64,000 nt of DNA from Pseudomonas sp. GD03944 (GCF_029839275.1 NZ_JAOCAH010000011.1:123818-187817); one strand, 5' to 3'. Shown: positions 45,836-53,997, counted from the first letter of the stretch. Notes: generated from the letters alone by a model not told the origin. A program made the numbers and translations.

Positions 45836-46102
45836 GGTTTTGATCCTTTATTACGTGTGCAAGGCACATTGAGTGGGAGCAGATTAACCGGCAGAAAATG
45901 CAACTTTGGCAGCTAATCCGCAGTGTTGTTTTTATAACCACTTACTGCAAAAAAGGTCGTAGCAAGGCACTGTCCATAATTACCGGACAGTTATTTTCTT
46001 ATCAGGGGTTACTGCATCTTTCAGGATGAACCAATCAGTCATCCTGTATTCCGGATAACTTCGGAATACCTCGGTCGAGTGGCACGGCCCACCCGCGAAA
46101 CC
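45836..46102. other. Intergenic region upstream of the porin gene
   Basis: 267 bases, clearly richer in A/T than the surrounding genes, separating iacG from the porin gene. It contains a 7-bp inverted repeat ACTGTCC-N9-GGACAGT (45969-45991). It could carry a separate promoter for porin-NIPSNAP-catA, so the block may be two transcription units. Confidence 0.45.
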
Positions 46103-46603
46103 TCAGCCTGTCGAGCGAGACTGTTCGCCCAGTCGATGATAAGCGCGGTTGAAATACACCAACCCCTCCTGGCTGTCGCCATGGCGGATGCCCAGCACTT
46201 CGCAATAGAAAATGGTGTGTGAGCCCACCTCATGCGCCTGAGCGATGCGGCAGTCGAAATTCACCAGGGCGTCGTCCAGAAGCGGTGCACCACTTTCCAA
46301 CGTGCTCCAGCGGGCCTGGGCGAAACGCTGGCTGGAGTCCAGGTCGCGACTGGCGAACACACCCGAGATGTCCTTCAGCTCGGCGCTCAGCACATTCACA
46401 CTGAGCACGCCGTTCTGCTTGAAGTGACCATTGGAGAACGACGCGCGGTTCATGCATACCAGCAGCGTCGGCGGCTGGTCGGTGACGCTGCATACGGCCG
46501 AGGCGGTGAAGCCCCAGCGCCCGGCTGCACCGTCGGTGGTGATCACTGAAACGGCGCCGCCCAACAGCGCCATGGCATTACGGAAACCTGTGGTGTCGAC
46601 CAT
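46103..46603 (-). CDS. iacG: Flavin reductase, IacG
   Basis: A 166-residue FMN/FAD-binding split-barrel reductase (HpaC/flavin_reduct family). Seen: FRNAMALLGGAVSVITTDGA, GFTASAVCSVTDQPPTLLVC (flavin-phosphate region), NGVLSVNVLSAELKDISGVF and SHTIFYCEVLGIRHGD. It would use NAD(P)H to supply reduced flavin to a partner monooxygenase, here most likely IacA. Length, family and position as last gene in the iac order H-A-B-I-C-D-E-F-G match the P. putida 1290 cluster. GAGGGCAAG precedes the ATG. A MITE-like element separates it from iacF. Confidence 0.88.
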   Translation of the reverse strand: MVDTTGFRNAMALLGGAVSVITTDGAAGRWGFTASAVCSVTDQPPTLLVCMNRASFSNGHFKQNGVLSVNVLSAELKDISGVFASRDLDSSQRFAQARWSTLESGAPLLDDALVNFDCRIAQAHEVGSHTIFYCEVLGIRHGDSQEGLVYFNRAYHRLGEQSRSTG

Positions 46604-46621
46604 GATCTTGCCCTCGCCTCT

Positions 46622-46779
46622 CAGCAGGCGGTGAAAAACTACCTGCGTTGTCTGGCCGTCGTAAAAACAGCCTCAAATGCTCATTTAAAAAACGTAAACT
46701 CGAACGCGACTCCGAGCGTTTCTCGGCTGTTTTCGCCTCAGCCAGCCTGCCTCGCCTACGTTTTTCAACGACCTGCTAG
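46622..46779. mobile_element. MITE-like element, copy 2
   Basis: A 158-bp element between iacG and iacF. Its ends are imperfect inverted repeats: AGCAGGCGGTGAAAAACTAC on the left and, on the other strand from the right, AGCAGGTCGTTGAAAAACGT. The core AATGCTCATTT followed by ACGTAAACTC near 46675-46700 matches copy 1 (23976-24123) in inverse orientation, and both have inverted AAACAG/CTGTTTT segments inside. It has no coding capacity and its right end supplies the iacF stop codon. Confidence 0.68.
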
Positions 46780-47735
46780 ATATCCAGCACCAGTTTTTTC
46801 GACTTGGCGCGTGAACAGCAGACCAGGATCTGGTCGTTGCCAGCCTTCTCGTCATCGGTCAGGTAGACGTCTCGATGATCCGGCTCGCCTTCCAGCACGT
46901 CGCACAGGCAGGTGCCACAGACGCCCTGCTCGCAGGAGATTTCCACCTTGATGCCGACAGTGGCGAGGGCATCGATGATGGTCTGGCCTTCGGCAACCTG
47001 AACGGTCTTGCCGCTGCGCTGCGCCACCACCTCGAAGCTGTCGCCGGACGCATCTACCTCCACCTGGAAATATTCGCGGTGGATATGATCCTCCGCGTAG
47101 CCGGCCTTGCGTGCACCGTCGATAACCCAGTCCATGAAGCCAGACGGGCCGCACACGTAGACGTGCACGCCGGTGCCTGGCTGGCCAAGCACGGCTGGCA
47201 GGTCGAGCTTCTGCGCGTCGCCCTCATCATCGAAATGGGTGCACACGCAGGCGGCGAAGTCGGCGCCTGCCAGCTCGTCGAGGAAGGCCGTACGGTGACG
47301 CGAACGCCCGCAGTAGTGCAGCTCGAAGGGGCTGTCCTGGGCGGTCAACTGATGCGCCATGGCGATCATCGGGGTGATGCCGATGCCACCGCCAATAAGG
47401 ATCGAACGACTGGCGCCAGCGGCCAGGGGAAACAGGTTGCGCGGCGTGCCGACGCTGACGCTGGCACCTTCGGTGAGCAGCTCGTGAACCGCCACCGAGC
47501 CACCACGCGAAGCCGGGTCACGCAGCACACCCAGGCGGTAGACGCTGGCGTTGGCCGGGTCACCGCAGAGCGAATACTGGCGTACCAGGCCGGGTTTGAG
47601 GTGGATATCGACATGGGCACCGGCCTCGAAGGTCGGCAGATTGCTGCCCGTCGGATCGGCGAGGTCGAGGATCACCACGCCCTCGCCTTGCTCCTGCCGC
47701 TTGCGTACCACCAGGTTCAACACTTGCTCAGTCAT
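46776..47735 (-). CDS. iacF: Ring-hydroxylating dioxygenase reductase, IacF
   Basis: A 319-residue phthalate-dioxygenase-reductase/VanB type electron-transfer protein. FMN domain with RQYSLCGDPANASVYRLGVL, NAD-binding segment SILIGGGIGITPMIAMAHQL, and a C-terminal plant-type 2Fe-2S ferredoxin with Cys in VEISCEQGVCGTCLCDVLEG and ILVCCSRAK. It passes electrons from NADH to the Rieske oxygenase IacC/IacD. The position between iacE and iacG is as in known iac clusters. GGAAGGTCGG precedes the start. The stop TAG lies in the terminal repeat of a MITE-like element, so its last residues may have been altered by insertion. Confidence 0.9.
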   Translation of the reverse strand: MTEQVLNLVVRKRQEQGEGVVILDLADPTGSNLPTFEAGAHVDIHLKPGLVRQYSLCGDPANASVYRLGVLRDPASRGGSVAVHELLTEGASVSVGTPRNLFPLAAGASRSILIGGGIGITPMIAMAHQLTAQDSPFELHYCGRSRHRTAFLDELAGADFAACVCTHFDDEGDAQKLDLPAVLGQPGTGVHVYVCGPSGFMDWVIDGARKAGYAEDHIHREYFQVEVDASGDSFEVVAQRSGKTVQVAEGQTIIDALATVGIKVEISCEQGVCGTCLCDVLEGEPDHRDVYLTDDEKAGNDQILVCCSRAKSKKLVLDI

Positions 47736-47852
47736 ACCGACCTTCCCGCACCCTTCGGGGTGCTGATTGTTCTCGTTCGTTACAGTCCGCAGCTCGCACG
47801 CGCGGCATTCTTTCTTTTGTCCGCTGCGGCCATGGACCGCAGCGGGCGGGGC

Positions 47853-48593
47853 TCAGCGCATGAACAGGCCGCCGTTCACGTCCCAGGTCGCCCCGGTGGT
47901 GAAGTAGGCTTCCGGGCGCGCCAGTTGCACCACCAGGTCACCGAGGAAATCCGCATCGCCGAGGCGCTTCACCGGGATGTTGGTCAGCAAGCCAGCCATG
48001 CGCTCCGGCGGCACCGCCGCATGCACGGCGGGTGACTCGATGGGGCCGGGGGCAATGGCGTTGACCGTCACCCCGGCAGCCGCCAGCTCCTTGGCGAAGA
48101 TCTTGGTCAAGGTGACGATGGCGCCCTTGGAGGCGGCGTAGTGCGCGCCCGTGGCGGTGCCGCCGTTCTGTCCGGCCAGCGAGGCCATGTTGATGATCCG
48201 CCCGTAGCCAGCCGTAGCCATGTGCCCGCCGAGCACCTGGCAGCCGAGGAAAATGCTGCGGGTGTTGAGGCTCATGACCCGGTCGAACTCTTCCGGGCTG
48301 ATCTGCATGACTGGCGTGGTGCGGGTCATCGCGGCGCTGTTGACCGCCGCGTGCAGCGCGCCCCAGCGAGCCAGAACGGCGGCCAGCGCAGCCTCGAAGT
48401 CAGCCTTACTGGCCACGTCGAGCGGCAGCGCCAGGCTGCGCTGACCGCTCGGATCGAGGCGGTCGGCGGCGGCCTGGGCACTTTTCAGCGACAGATCGGT
48501 GATCACCACCGCATAACCGGCTGCGAACAGACGGTTGGCGATGGACAGACCGAGGCCCTGGGCGGCGCCGGTGACGAGTGCTACCTGAGTCAT
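47853..48593 (-). CDS. iacE: Short-chain dehydrogenase, IacE
   Basis: A 246-residue SDR with cofactor motif VALVTGAAQGLGLSIANRLF, NSAA in place of NNAG near residue 87, catalytic Ser in INMASLAGQNGG, Tyr/Lys in AHYAASKGAIVTLTK, and the usual C-terminus TTGATWDVNGGLFMR. In studied iac systems IacE acts after IacA on oxidised indole-acetate intermediates on the way to dioxindole-3-acetate; whether it is a true dehydrogenase there is not settled. It starts nine bases after iacD with AGGACGCCGTC ahead of the ATG. Confidence 0.88.
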   Translation of the reverse strand: MTQVALVTGAAQGLGLSIANRLFAAGYAVVITDLSLKSAQAAADRLDPSGQRSLALPLDVASKADFEAALAAVLARWGALHAAVNSAAMTRTTPVMQISPEEFDRVMSLNTRSIFLGCQVLGGHMATAGYGRIINMASLAGQNGGTATGAHYAASKGAIVTLTKIFAKELAAAGVTVNAIAPGPIESPAVHAAVPPERMAGLLTNIPVKRLGDADFLGDLVVQLARPEAYFTTGATWDVNGGLFMR

Positions 48594-48602
48594 GACGGCG
48601 TC

Positions 48603-49079
48603 CTACAGGATGTAGCCGATACCGGCGAGCGTATCGGTGGAGTTGATCAACTGGATCAGCTTGCGCTGGATCTTGAAGCAGTCACCGTCACGCTTGAGCT
48701 GGAAGGTGAGGTCAGCGGTGTAGTGCTTGAGCACGTCCTTGCGGAACTCACGCAGGTTCTGCGCGCAGCGCACGGTGACCACGCCGTCTGCCTCGCCGAG
48801 CACACGAAAGCGCGACAGGCTGCGCACGGTGCGGGCACGCGGGCTGGTGGAGATGGACTCGCCACCGATCAGGCGCTGTACACGCAACTGACGCATGTGG
48901 TGGTCGTCGTAGGCGTAGTTGAGGGTGTTCTCGAAATCGGTCTCGTTGGGGTCGATCGGGATGATGTAGGTGCCCTTGTCGGCCCACAGGTTCAGCCAGG
49001 CGTCGAAGTCGCCGTGGTCGAGCATGTCCGCTTCCTGCCAGATGAAGGCGCTGACGTGGTTGAGCAGTTCAAGATTCAT
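48603..49079 (-). CDS. iacD: Ring-hydroxylating dioxygenase small subunit, IacD
   Basis: A 158-residue beta subunit of an aromatic-ring dioxygenase (SnoaL-like cone fold). It begins MNLELLNHVSAFIWQEADML, has DFDAWLNLWADKGTYIIPID and the beta-sheet core with LREFRKDVLKHYTADLTFQL, at the normal length (155-165). It pairs with IacC to form the oxygenase that leads to catechol. The start at 49079 is preferred (GAAGAGA seven bases upstream) over an in-frame start 15 bases earlier. It is separated from iacC by 79 bases that include a strong stem-loop. Confidence 0.9.
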   Translation of the reverse strand: MNLELLNHVSAFIWQEADMLDHGDFDAWLNLWADKGTYIIPIDPNETDFENTLNYAYDDHHMRQLRVQRLIGGESISTSPRARTVRSLSRFRVLGEADGVVTVRCAQNLREFRKDVLKHYTADLTFQLKRDGDCFKIQRKLIQLINSTDTLAGIGYIL

Positions 49080-49122
49080 GGTCGTTCTCTTCAAATAAGT
49101 GCGTTACGGAACTGAGCAGCAG

Positions 49123-49150
49123 GCCCCTCTCAGCGTGCCGAGAGAGGGGC
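49123..49150 (-). other. Intercistronic stem-loop between iacC and iacD
   Basis: A 9-bp stem, GCCCCTCTC / GAGAGGGGC with about 10 unpaired bases, just after the iacC stop and before iacD. There is no T run, so it is more likely an mRNA processing or stabilising hairpin, or a partial attenuator, than a full terminator. Confidence 0.5.
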
Positions 49151-49158
49151 GAGACGGC

Positions 49159-50433
49159 TCAGGCCGACATCATCTTTTTCCACTGTTGGTAGGCCGCGCG
49201 CATGCCGGTCTCGGCACTCACGTCGCTGACCAGGCCGTCCTCGCTCGGCTTCTCGCCGGGCAGGCCGCGGTTGAGCATGATCCACAGGTCGCTGCCGGCC
49301 TGGGCGCCCTTCTGTACGCGCTCCCAGGCCTCGGAGTCGTCCGGCGTACCGAAGCCCATCGGGCCCTGGAAGTGTTCGTGCAGGCGCAGGCGGTAGCGGT
49401 TGGCCACGGCCGGGCCGCCGTCCATGGTGATCACCGCATGGTGGATTTCGGTCTCGTTCACCGAGACCGGCTGCAGCACGCGGAAGAAGGCCATGGAGCA
49501 GGCAACGTTGGGGAACAGGTTGAGGTTGAAGCCCGAACCGCCGACGGCGCGAACGATGCGGCGCACCTGCTGTTCCTCGATGCCTTCGTCACGCAGCTCC
49601 TGGGCCAGCGCCTCGAAGCGCTCGGGGATCGGCTTGTCGAGGTCGGCTTCCAGATCCACCAGGTCGGGAATCATCACCATCACGCTGTGGCCGTTGCCGA
49701 GATCCTCGACGTAACCGGGACCTTCGACGAAATCGAACAGCTCCAGGGTCTGCTCGTCCACCGAGGACAGGAACGACTTGTGCACCAGCGGGAAGTGGTA
49801 GGCGTCGGTGGTGTTCTCCAGCTGGATCTTCCAGTTGCCGGGGAAACGGAAGCGATGCTCACCGGAGACCTTCACGCCATAGCCGGCGCCCTGCTTCATG
49901 AACAGGTCGATCCATTTCTTCGCCGCGCCGAGGAAGTCCTCCAGCGGCTCGATGTCGTCCTTGAAGGTGGCGAAGATCATGCCGTTGTATTGCTCGACGC
50001 GCAGGCTGACCAGCGGCAGCTCGCCCTTGTCCAGGCAGTCGGCGTAGCTTTCCGGGTGCGGCACGCCACGCAGGCTGCCGTCGAGGGCGTAGCTCCAGCC
50101 ATGGTAGGGGCAGACGAAGCTGTTGGTCTTGCCCTTCTTGTGCTCGCAGACGGTGGCGCCGCGATGGCGGCAGCGGTTGAGCAGCACGTGCACGTCCTTC
50201 TTGCGGTCGCGCACGACGATCACCGGCTGCTTGCCGATGTAGGTGCTCTTGTAGCTGCCGTTGTCGGGAATCTCGCTGGCGTGTGCCACCCACACCCAGG
50301 TGCTGTAGAAGACCTTCTCCAGCTCTTCGTCGAAGATGCGCGCATCGGTATACAGGGAGGTGTGCACGCGGTCGTGCAGCACCAGGTCGGCCGGGGTGGC
50401 GGCCAGGTTCACGGTTTCGATCAGGTTGGTCAC
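49159..50433 (-). CDS. iacC: Rieske ring-hydroxylating dioxygenase large subunit, IacC
   Basis: A 424-residue oxygenase alpha subunit. The Rieske 2Fe-2S site is Cys88-x-His90 (NRCRHRGATVC) and Cys108-x-x-His111 (VCPYHGWSY). The mononuclear iron site shows Asp210, His213 and His218 in ENTTDAYHFPLVHKSF. It resembles anthranilate/benzoate-type oxygenases, in line with IacC. With IacD and IacF it would complete the three-component oxygenase. Two GTG codons are candidate starts; the inner one (50431-50433) lies five bases from GAGGAG, while the outer abuts that motif, so the inner is chosen. Confidence 0.93.
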   Translation of the reverse strand: MTNLIETVNLAATPADLVLHDRVHTSLYTDARIFDEELEKVFYSTWVWVAHASEIPDNGSYKSTYIGKQPVIVVRDRKKDVHVLLNRCRHRGATVCEHKKGKTNSFVCPYHGWSYALDGSLRGVPHPESYADCLDKGELPLVSLRVEQYNGMIFATFKDDIEPLEDFLGAAKKWIDLFMKQGAGYGVKVSGEHRFRFPGNWKIQLENTTDAYHFPLVHKSFLSSVDEQTLELFDFVEGPGYVEDLGNGHSVMVMIPDLVDLEADLDKPIPERFEALAQELRDEGIEEQQVRRIVRAVGGSGFNLNLFPNVACSMAFFRVLQPVSVNETEIHHAVITMDGGPAVANRYRLRLHEHFQGPMGFGTPDDSEAWERVQKGAQAGSDLWIMLNRGLPGEKPSEDGLVSDVSAETGMRAAYQQWKKMMSA

Positions 50434-50520
50434 GATCACTCCTCGTCGGCATCGCGTGCCGACTCACAATTTCTCTTGCTCGCCTCGCCCGACAATCGGA
50501 GCGTCGGCTGGCGCCATCTT

Positions 50521-50580
50521 CGTAGGGTGGGCTTCAGCCCACGTCTGGCCTTTCTGCGGTGGGCTAAAGCCCACCCTACG
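50521..50580. repeat. 60-bp palindromic repeat at the 3' end of iacI
   Basis: Inverted repeat whose outer arms are CGTAGGGTGGGCTT and its near-complement ending CCCACCCTACG. A second palindromic pair, CTTCAGCCCACG against GTGGGCTAAAG, lies inside. The iacI stop codon lies within the right arm. A longer relative is found at 55694-55783 between livK and livH. Confidence 0.75.
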
Positions 50581-51094
50581 TCTGTTGTTTCTGGCCCGGC
50601 ACGGGCAGGTGGGCATCGCTGTTCCACGCTTCGACCGGGCGGCCGAACAGGTTCTCGGTCTGGAAATGGGCCATACGCCAGGTGCCTTCCTCTTCGCGAA
50701 AGCGCACCGTCAGGCGCGCGGCGTTGAGGTGCGAGGCACCGCTGGCGAAGGTGGAGGTCTGCAGCATCACCCAGCTGCCATTGGCCTCGTCGCCCTCCAC
50801 GCGGATCAGCTCCGAGCAGAGGAAGTGCACATTGAGGGCGAAGTGCGCCGGCTCGGTCATGTAGCCGGCGAACATCGCGCGAATCGCCTCGCGCCCCTGG
50901 TAGCCGCCGAAGCTCTTGGCGTACTTCGCGCCCTTGCCTTCCCAGATGGCGTCGGCGGTGAACAGCCCGGCCAGCTCGTCCAGCGGGGTACGCGCATCGA
51001 GCGCGTCGCACAGCACCATGTAGCGGTTCATGCAGGCACGCACGGCGTTCTCGCTTTCCAGCTGGTGCAGGCGGGCTTCGAGGGATCGGCTCAT
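50576..51094 (-). CDS. iacI: SnoaL/NTF2-like protein, IacI
   Basis: A 172-residue small protein of the SnoaL-like (nuclear transport factor 2) cone fold, the same fold as dioxygenase beta subunits. Seen: ARLHQLESENAVRACMNRYM, LDELAGLFTADAIWEGKGAK, GREAIRAMFAGYMTEPAHFA and FREEEGTWRMAHFQTENLFG. IacI of P. putida 1290 is of this size and fold and lies between iacB and iacC, as here; its exact step is not settled. The TAG stop and the last codons overlap a palindromic repeat, so the extreme C-terminus (after about residue 165) may be element-derived. Confidence 0.87.
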   Translation of the reverse strand: MSRSLEARLHQLESENAVRACMNRYMVLCDALDARTPLDELAGLFTADAIWEGKGAKYAKSFGGYQGREAIRAMFAGYMTEPAHFALNVHFLCSELIRVEGDEANGSWVMLQTSTFASGASHLNAARLTVRFREEEGTWRMAHFQTENLFGRPVEAWNSDAHLPVPGQKQQT

Positions 51095-51097
51095 GGC

Positions 51098-51460
51098 TCA
51101 GACCCGCTGGATGATCAGTTCGCGGCCGGTACGCGCTTCCACCTTGCAGTAGCGCCACAGCTTGTACGGGCCGGTGCCCACGGCGGTGGTGCGGAACAGG
51201 TTGCAGGCGGCGTGCACCGTCTCGATGTCCGGCACGTCGGCCAGCAGGTAGGTGGTCCAGGGGTAGCCGGTGGATGGGCCGACCATGCTCTGGTCGTCGT
51301 CCATGTTGCCGAATACCTTCACCCCGGGCAGGTCGTGGATACCGTTCCACATGGCGCTGAACGCCGCCCAGACTTCCAGTTGCTCTTCACGCGGGGCGTC
51401 GAAGAAGTTCTGGTTGATACCCATGCAGAACAGGACGCGCAGGGCTTTTTTCTCAGTCAT
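51098..51460 (-). CDS. iacB: Small conserved protein, IacB
   Basis: A 120-residue soluble protein with no signal peptide or membrane segment. It has ALRVLFCMGINQNFFDAPRE at the N-terminus and GTGPYKLWRYCKVEARTGRE near the end, and looks like a small alpha/beta (dimeric ferredoxin-like) protein. Size and position between the flavoprotein and SnoaL-like genes match iacB, whose biochemical role is unknown. The start is uncertain: an in-frame GTG at 51469 is possible and no strong ribosome binding site is seen for either. It is separated from iacI by 3 bases. Confidence 0.82.
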   Translation of the reverse strand: MTEKKALRVLFCMGINQNFFDAPREEQLEVWAAFSAMWNGIHDLPGVKVFGNMDDDQSMVGPSTGYPWTTYLLADVPDIETVHAACNLFRTTAVGTGPYKLWRYCKVEARTGRELIIQRV

Positions 51461-51487
51461 CACAATCACCGATCTGTCAGTTGAAAG

Positions 51488-52660
51488 TCACAGGTAGCCA
51501 GGCAGCGGCTTGTTGCCGAAGAAGATCGCGCCGGCGTTCTGGTAGGTCATGTCGCCCATGAAGGCGTGCTGGGTGATCACCAGGGTGTCGTTGACGAACC
51601 GCGACAGCGGGCTCTCCCGATACACGCCGGTCATTCCCGAGAGCATTTGCGCAGTACGCGCGACCTCGGCCGACACACGGGTGGCGTGGGTCGAGGACAG
51701 GCGCAGCAGGTTGGTCTGCTCGACGCACACCGGGCTGCCTGCCAGCACGCTGTTCCAGGCGTCTTCCATGGCTTCGTAGAACCAGGAGCGGGCTGCACGC
51801 AGTTCGGCTTCGGCCTTGGCCATCTGCATTTGCGCCAGCGGGCGATCCGCCAGCGCCGGGGCGCCAGTAACGGAGAAGCGACCACTGGCCAGGCCCGACA
51901 GGTAGTCGAGAGCCGCGCGCGCAACCCCCAGGCCCACCACCGAAAGCACCTGGGTGGCGAAAGACAGCGAGGGGTAGCGGAACATCGGCTCGTCCAGATT
52001 GGCTGCTCCGCCACGGACGAAGGTCCAGTCCTCGGGCACTACCACGCCATCGATCACCACGTCATGGCTGCCAGTGCCGATCAGGCCGACTACATCCCAG
52101 GTCTCCTCGATCCTCACCTTTTCGCGTGGCATCACTGCCAGGCGCGGCAGGCCAACCGTCTCGCCATTCTTCGGGCTGATGCCAACTCCGATCAGGCCGG
52201 CACCCATGCAGCCGCTGGAAAACTTCCAGCGGCCGCTGACCTTGAGGCCGCCATCGACGAACTGCGCCGGTTGCGGCGGGAAGATGCCGCCCGCGAAGAC
52301 CACGTCGGGACCGTTGGCATAGATTTTCTTCAAAGTCTCCAGGGGCAGAGCCGCCAGGTACACCGGGTTCATGCCGAAGCTAGCGACCCAGCCGGCGGAG
52401 CCGTCGGCGGCGGAGATTTCCTCCACCATCTCGCAGAACGCCATCGGGCTGCGCTGCTCGCCGCCGAAGCGAGTGGGGACCAGGGCGCGATAGACGCCGA
52501 GCTCCTTGAAGCGCTCGATCACGTCATGGGAAATGTATTTCTGCTGGTCGAACTCCTCACCTCGGGCACGCTCGCGGATTTCGGCCAGCAGCGCCTGAAA
52601 GGCTTCATTGGCGGTAATCGGGGCCAGGCATTGGTGATCCAGCTGATTTAGGGAAGACAT
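51488..52660 (-). CDS. iacA: Flavin-dependent indole-3-acetate monooxygenase, IacA
   Basis: A 390-residue acyl-CoA-dehydrogenase-fold flavoprotein of the group D (HpaB/HsaA/DszC-like) monooxygenases. Seen: VPTRFGGEQRSPMAFCEMVE, ADGSAGWVASFGMNPVYLAA, VSGRWKFSSGCMGAGLIGVG, TGSHDVVIDGVVVPEDWTFV and the C-terminal helices. IacA begins auxin breakdown by oxygenating the indole ring at C2, using reduced flavin that IacG can supply. The ATG at 52660 has GGAGAAGCCC in front and begins MSSLNQLDH; the longer open frame to 52978 is antisense read-through. It lies 23 bases after iacH. Confidence 0.9.
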   Translation of the reverse strand: MSSLNQLDHQCLAPITANEAFQALLAEIRERARGEEFDQQKYISHDVIERFKELGVYRALVPTRFGGEQRSPMAFCEMVEEISAADGSAGWVASFGMNPVYLAALPLETLKKIYANGPDVVFAGGIFPPQPAQFVDGGLKVSGRWKFSSGCMGAGLIGVGISPKNGETVGLPRLAVMPREKVRIEETWDVVGLIGTGSHDVVIDGVVVPEDWTFVRGGAANLDEPMFRYPSLSFATQVLSVVGLGVARAALDYLSGLASGRFSVTGAPALADRPLAQMQMAKAEAELRAARSWFYEAMEDAWNSVLAGSPVCVEQTNLLRLSSTHATRVSAEVARTAQMLSGMTGVYRESPLSRFVNDTLVITQHAFMGDMTYQNAGAIFFGNKPLPGYL

Positions 52661-52683
52661 GGGCTTCTCCACAATGGGTACGG

Positions 52684-53796
52684 TTATTGTTCGAGGCGCC
52701 GCAGCAACTCGCGGGCGACTGCCAGAAGCAGTTCGTCCGCGCCCTTGGCGGCGATCAGTTGCAGCCCCACCGGCAACTTCGAAGCTCCTTCGAAAGGAAT
52801 GCTCAATGCCGGGTGGCCAGTCAGGTTGAAAGGACGAACGAAAGCGGTCATGCCGATGGCAGCGCGGGTATCGGCGGCGTCCACCACCCGCGCCGGGTAG
52901 TCCGGCATGGTCGGCAGGGCGAGGATCGGGCACTGCGCCAGGGCGGCATCCACCTCGGCCGTGAAGGAGGCGCGGCAACGCTCGGCATCGAGGAGAGCGA
53001 CCTCGCTGGTATCACGCGCAGCCAGTAGCCGGCCGGCGACGTCGGCACCAACCAGGCCTGTGTCTACCAGATGCCCGCAGGCATTCCAGGTTTCTCGGTT
53101 GATCACCGCCAGGCCCGCGTCGTAGGCCGCCGACAAGCCCGGCAAGGGCGCCTCGTGCAGTTCGAAATTCGAGGCTGCGAGCACAGCATTCAGCGCGTCC
53201 TGCACCTCCGGGTGCGCCTGCACGGGCACGACACCCACACGCACGCCGCTCACGCTCGGCAGCGCCCTGAAGGATGGATCGATGAGCCGCATCGCGCTGA
53301 TCAGTGTCTCGATATCGGCGGCGAAGGGGCCGACACAATCCAACGACGTCTGCGCCGGCATCACCCCGGCACGGCTGACCCGGCCAAAGGTGGGCTTGAG
53401 CCCGAACACACCGCAGCAAGCGGCGGGAATACGCACCGATCCGCCGGTATCGGTTCCCAGGGAAAAATCGCATAGGCCAGCGGCTACCGCGGCAGCCGAA
53501 CCGCTGGAAGAGCCGCCAGGAATACATTCGGGATAACGTGGGTTCTCTGCCGTGCCGGTCCATGCATTGAGGCCGGTAGTGCCGAAAGCCAGCTCATGCA
53601 GGCTGGTCTTGCCGACGATCTGGCAGCCGCCATCGAGCAGCGACTGAACCACAGCGGCATGGCGCTCGGCGTCCAATACATGTTCAAGCGCACGACTGGA
53701 AGCACGGGTGGGATGCCCGGCCACATCGATGGTGTCCTTCACCATTACACGAGGGCCTTGCCCACCGAGCTTCAGCGCCTCGACCACGATCGTCAT
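52684..53796 (-). CDS. iacH: Amidase-signature hydrolase, IacH
   Basis: A 370-residue amidase (AS family, GatA-like but shorter than the 450-480 of GatA). The Ser-cisSer-Lys triad is visible: Lys in VMVKDTIDVAGHPTRASS, cis-Ser in PGGSSSGSAAAVAAG, nucleophile Ser in GTDTGGSVRIPAACCG. In iac clusters IacH is thought to hydrolyse a lactam/amide intermediate of indole-acetate catabolism. It is the first gene of the minus-strand operon. Start MTIVVEALKLGG is preferred, with GGTGAAGC upstream, over the longer frame beginning at 53877 inside the promoter region. Confidence 0.9.
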   Translation of the reverse strand: MTIVVEALKLGGQGPRVMVKDTIDVAGHPTRASSRALEHVLDAERHAAVVQSLLDGGCQIVGKTSLHELAFGTTGLNAWTGTAENPRYPECIPGGSSSGSAAAVAAGLCDFSLGTDTGGSVRIPAACCGVFGLKPTFGRVSRAGVMPAQTSLDCVGPFAADIETLISAMRLIDPSFRALPSVSGVRVGVVPVQAHPEVQDALNAVLAASNFELHEAPLPGLSAAYDAGLAVINRETWNACGHLVDTGLVGADVAGRLLAARDTSEVALLDAERCRASFTAEVDAALAQCPILALPTMPDYPARVVDAADTRAAIGMTAFVRPFNLTGHPALSIPFEGASKLPVGLQLIAAKGADELLLAVARELLRRLEQ

Positions 53797-53864
53797 CTGC
53801 TTCACCCATTGCCGTTTCTGTTGATGAACCGAGTCGCCGCATACGCGGCGATTCGAGTAAATCC

Positions 53865-53893
53865 AGAATCGGAACAATTACGTGAATTGTCAA
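53865..53893 (-). promoter_or_regulatory. Putative sigma-70 promoter of the iac operon
   Basis: On the minus strand: a perfect -35 TTGACA (53893-53888), a 17-base spacer and a -10 GATTCT (53870-53865, 3 of 6). Transcription would start about 60 bases before the iacH ATG. An ATTCACGT motif lies in the spacer, where a MarR-type repressor could block it. Confidence 0.55.
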
Positions 53894-53997
53894 TTGAATT
53901 ATCACTTAAAAAATAGTGTGTAGATTCGGTGCATTTTCAATCGAATAGCACGATTCACGTGCATTTTAGTAACAGTAAAAACCTGTAACATTCACGT
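53880..53997. promoter_or_regulatory. Candidate IacR operators: three ATTCACGT motifs and a palindrome
   Basis: The 8-mer ATTCACGT occurs at 53880-53887 (minus), 53953-53960 (plus, extended as the near-palindrome ATTCACGTGCAT) and 53990-53997 (plus). An additional inverted repeat AATCG-N7-CGATT spans 53939-53955. Three copies in about 120 bases of divergent promoter DNA, one inside the iac promoter spacer and one running into a TATAAA box, suggest operator sites. Assignment to IacR is inference. Confidence 0.45.

Noticed and set aside
51098..51460. Assignment of a catalytic role to IacB
   Set aside because: No catalytic motif can be seen and the function of IacB is not established.
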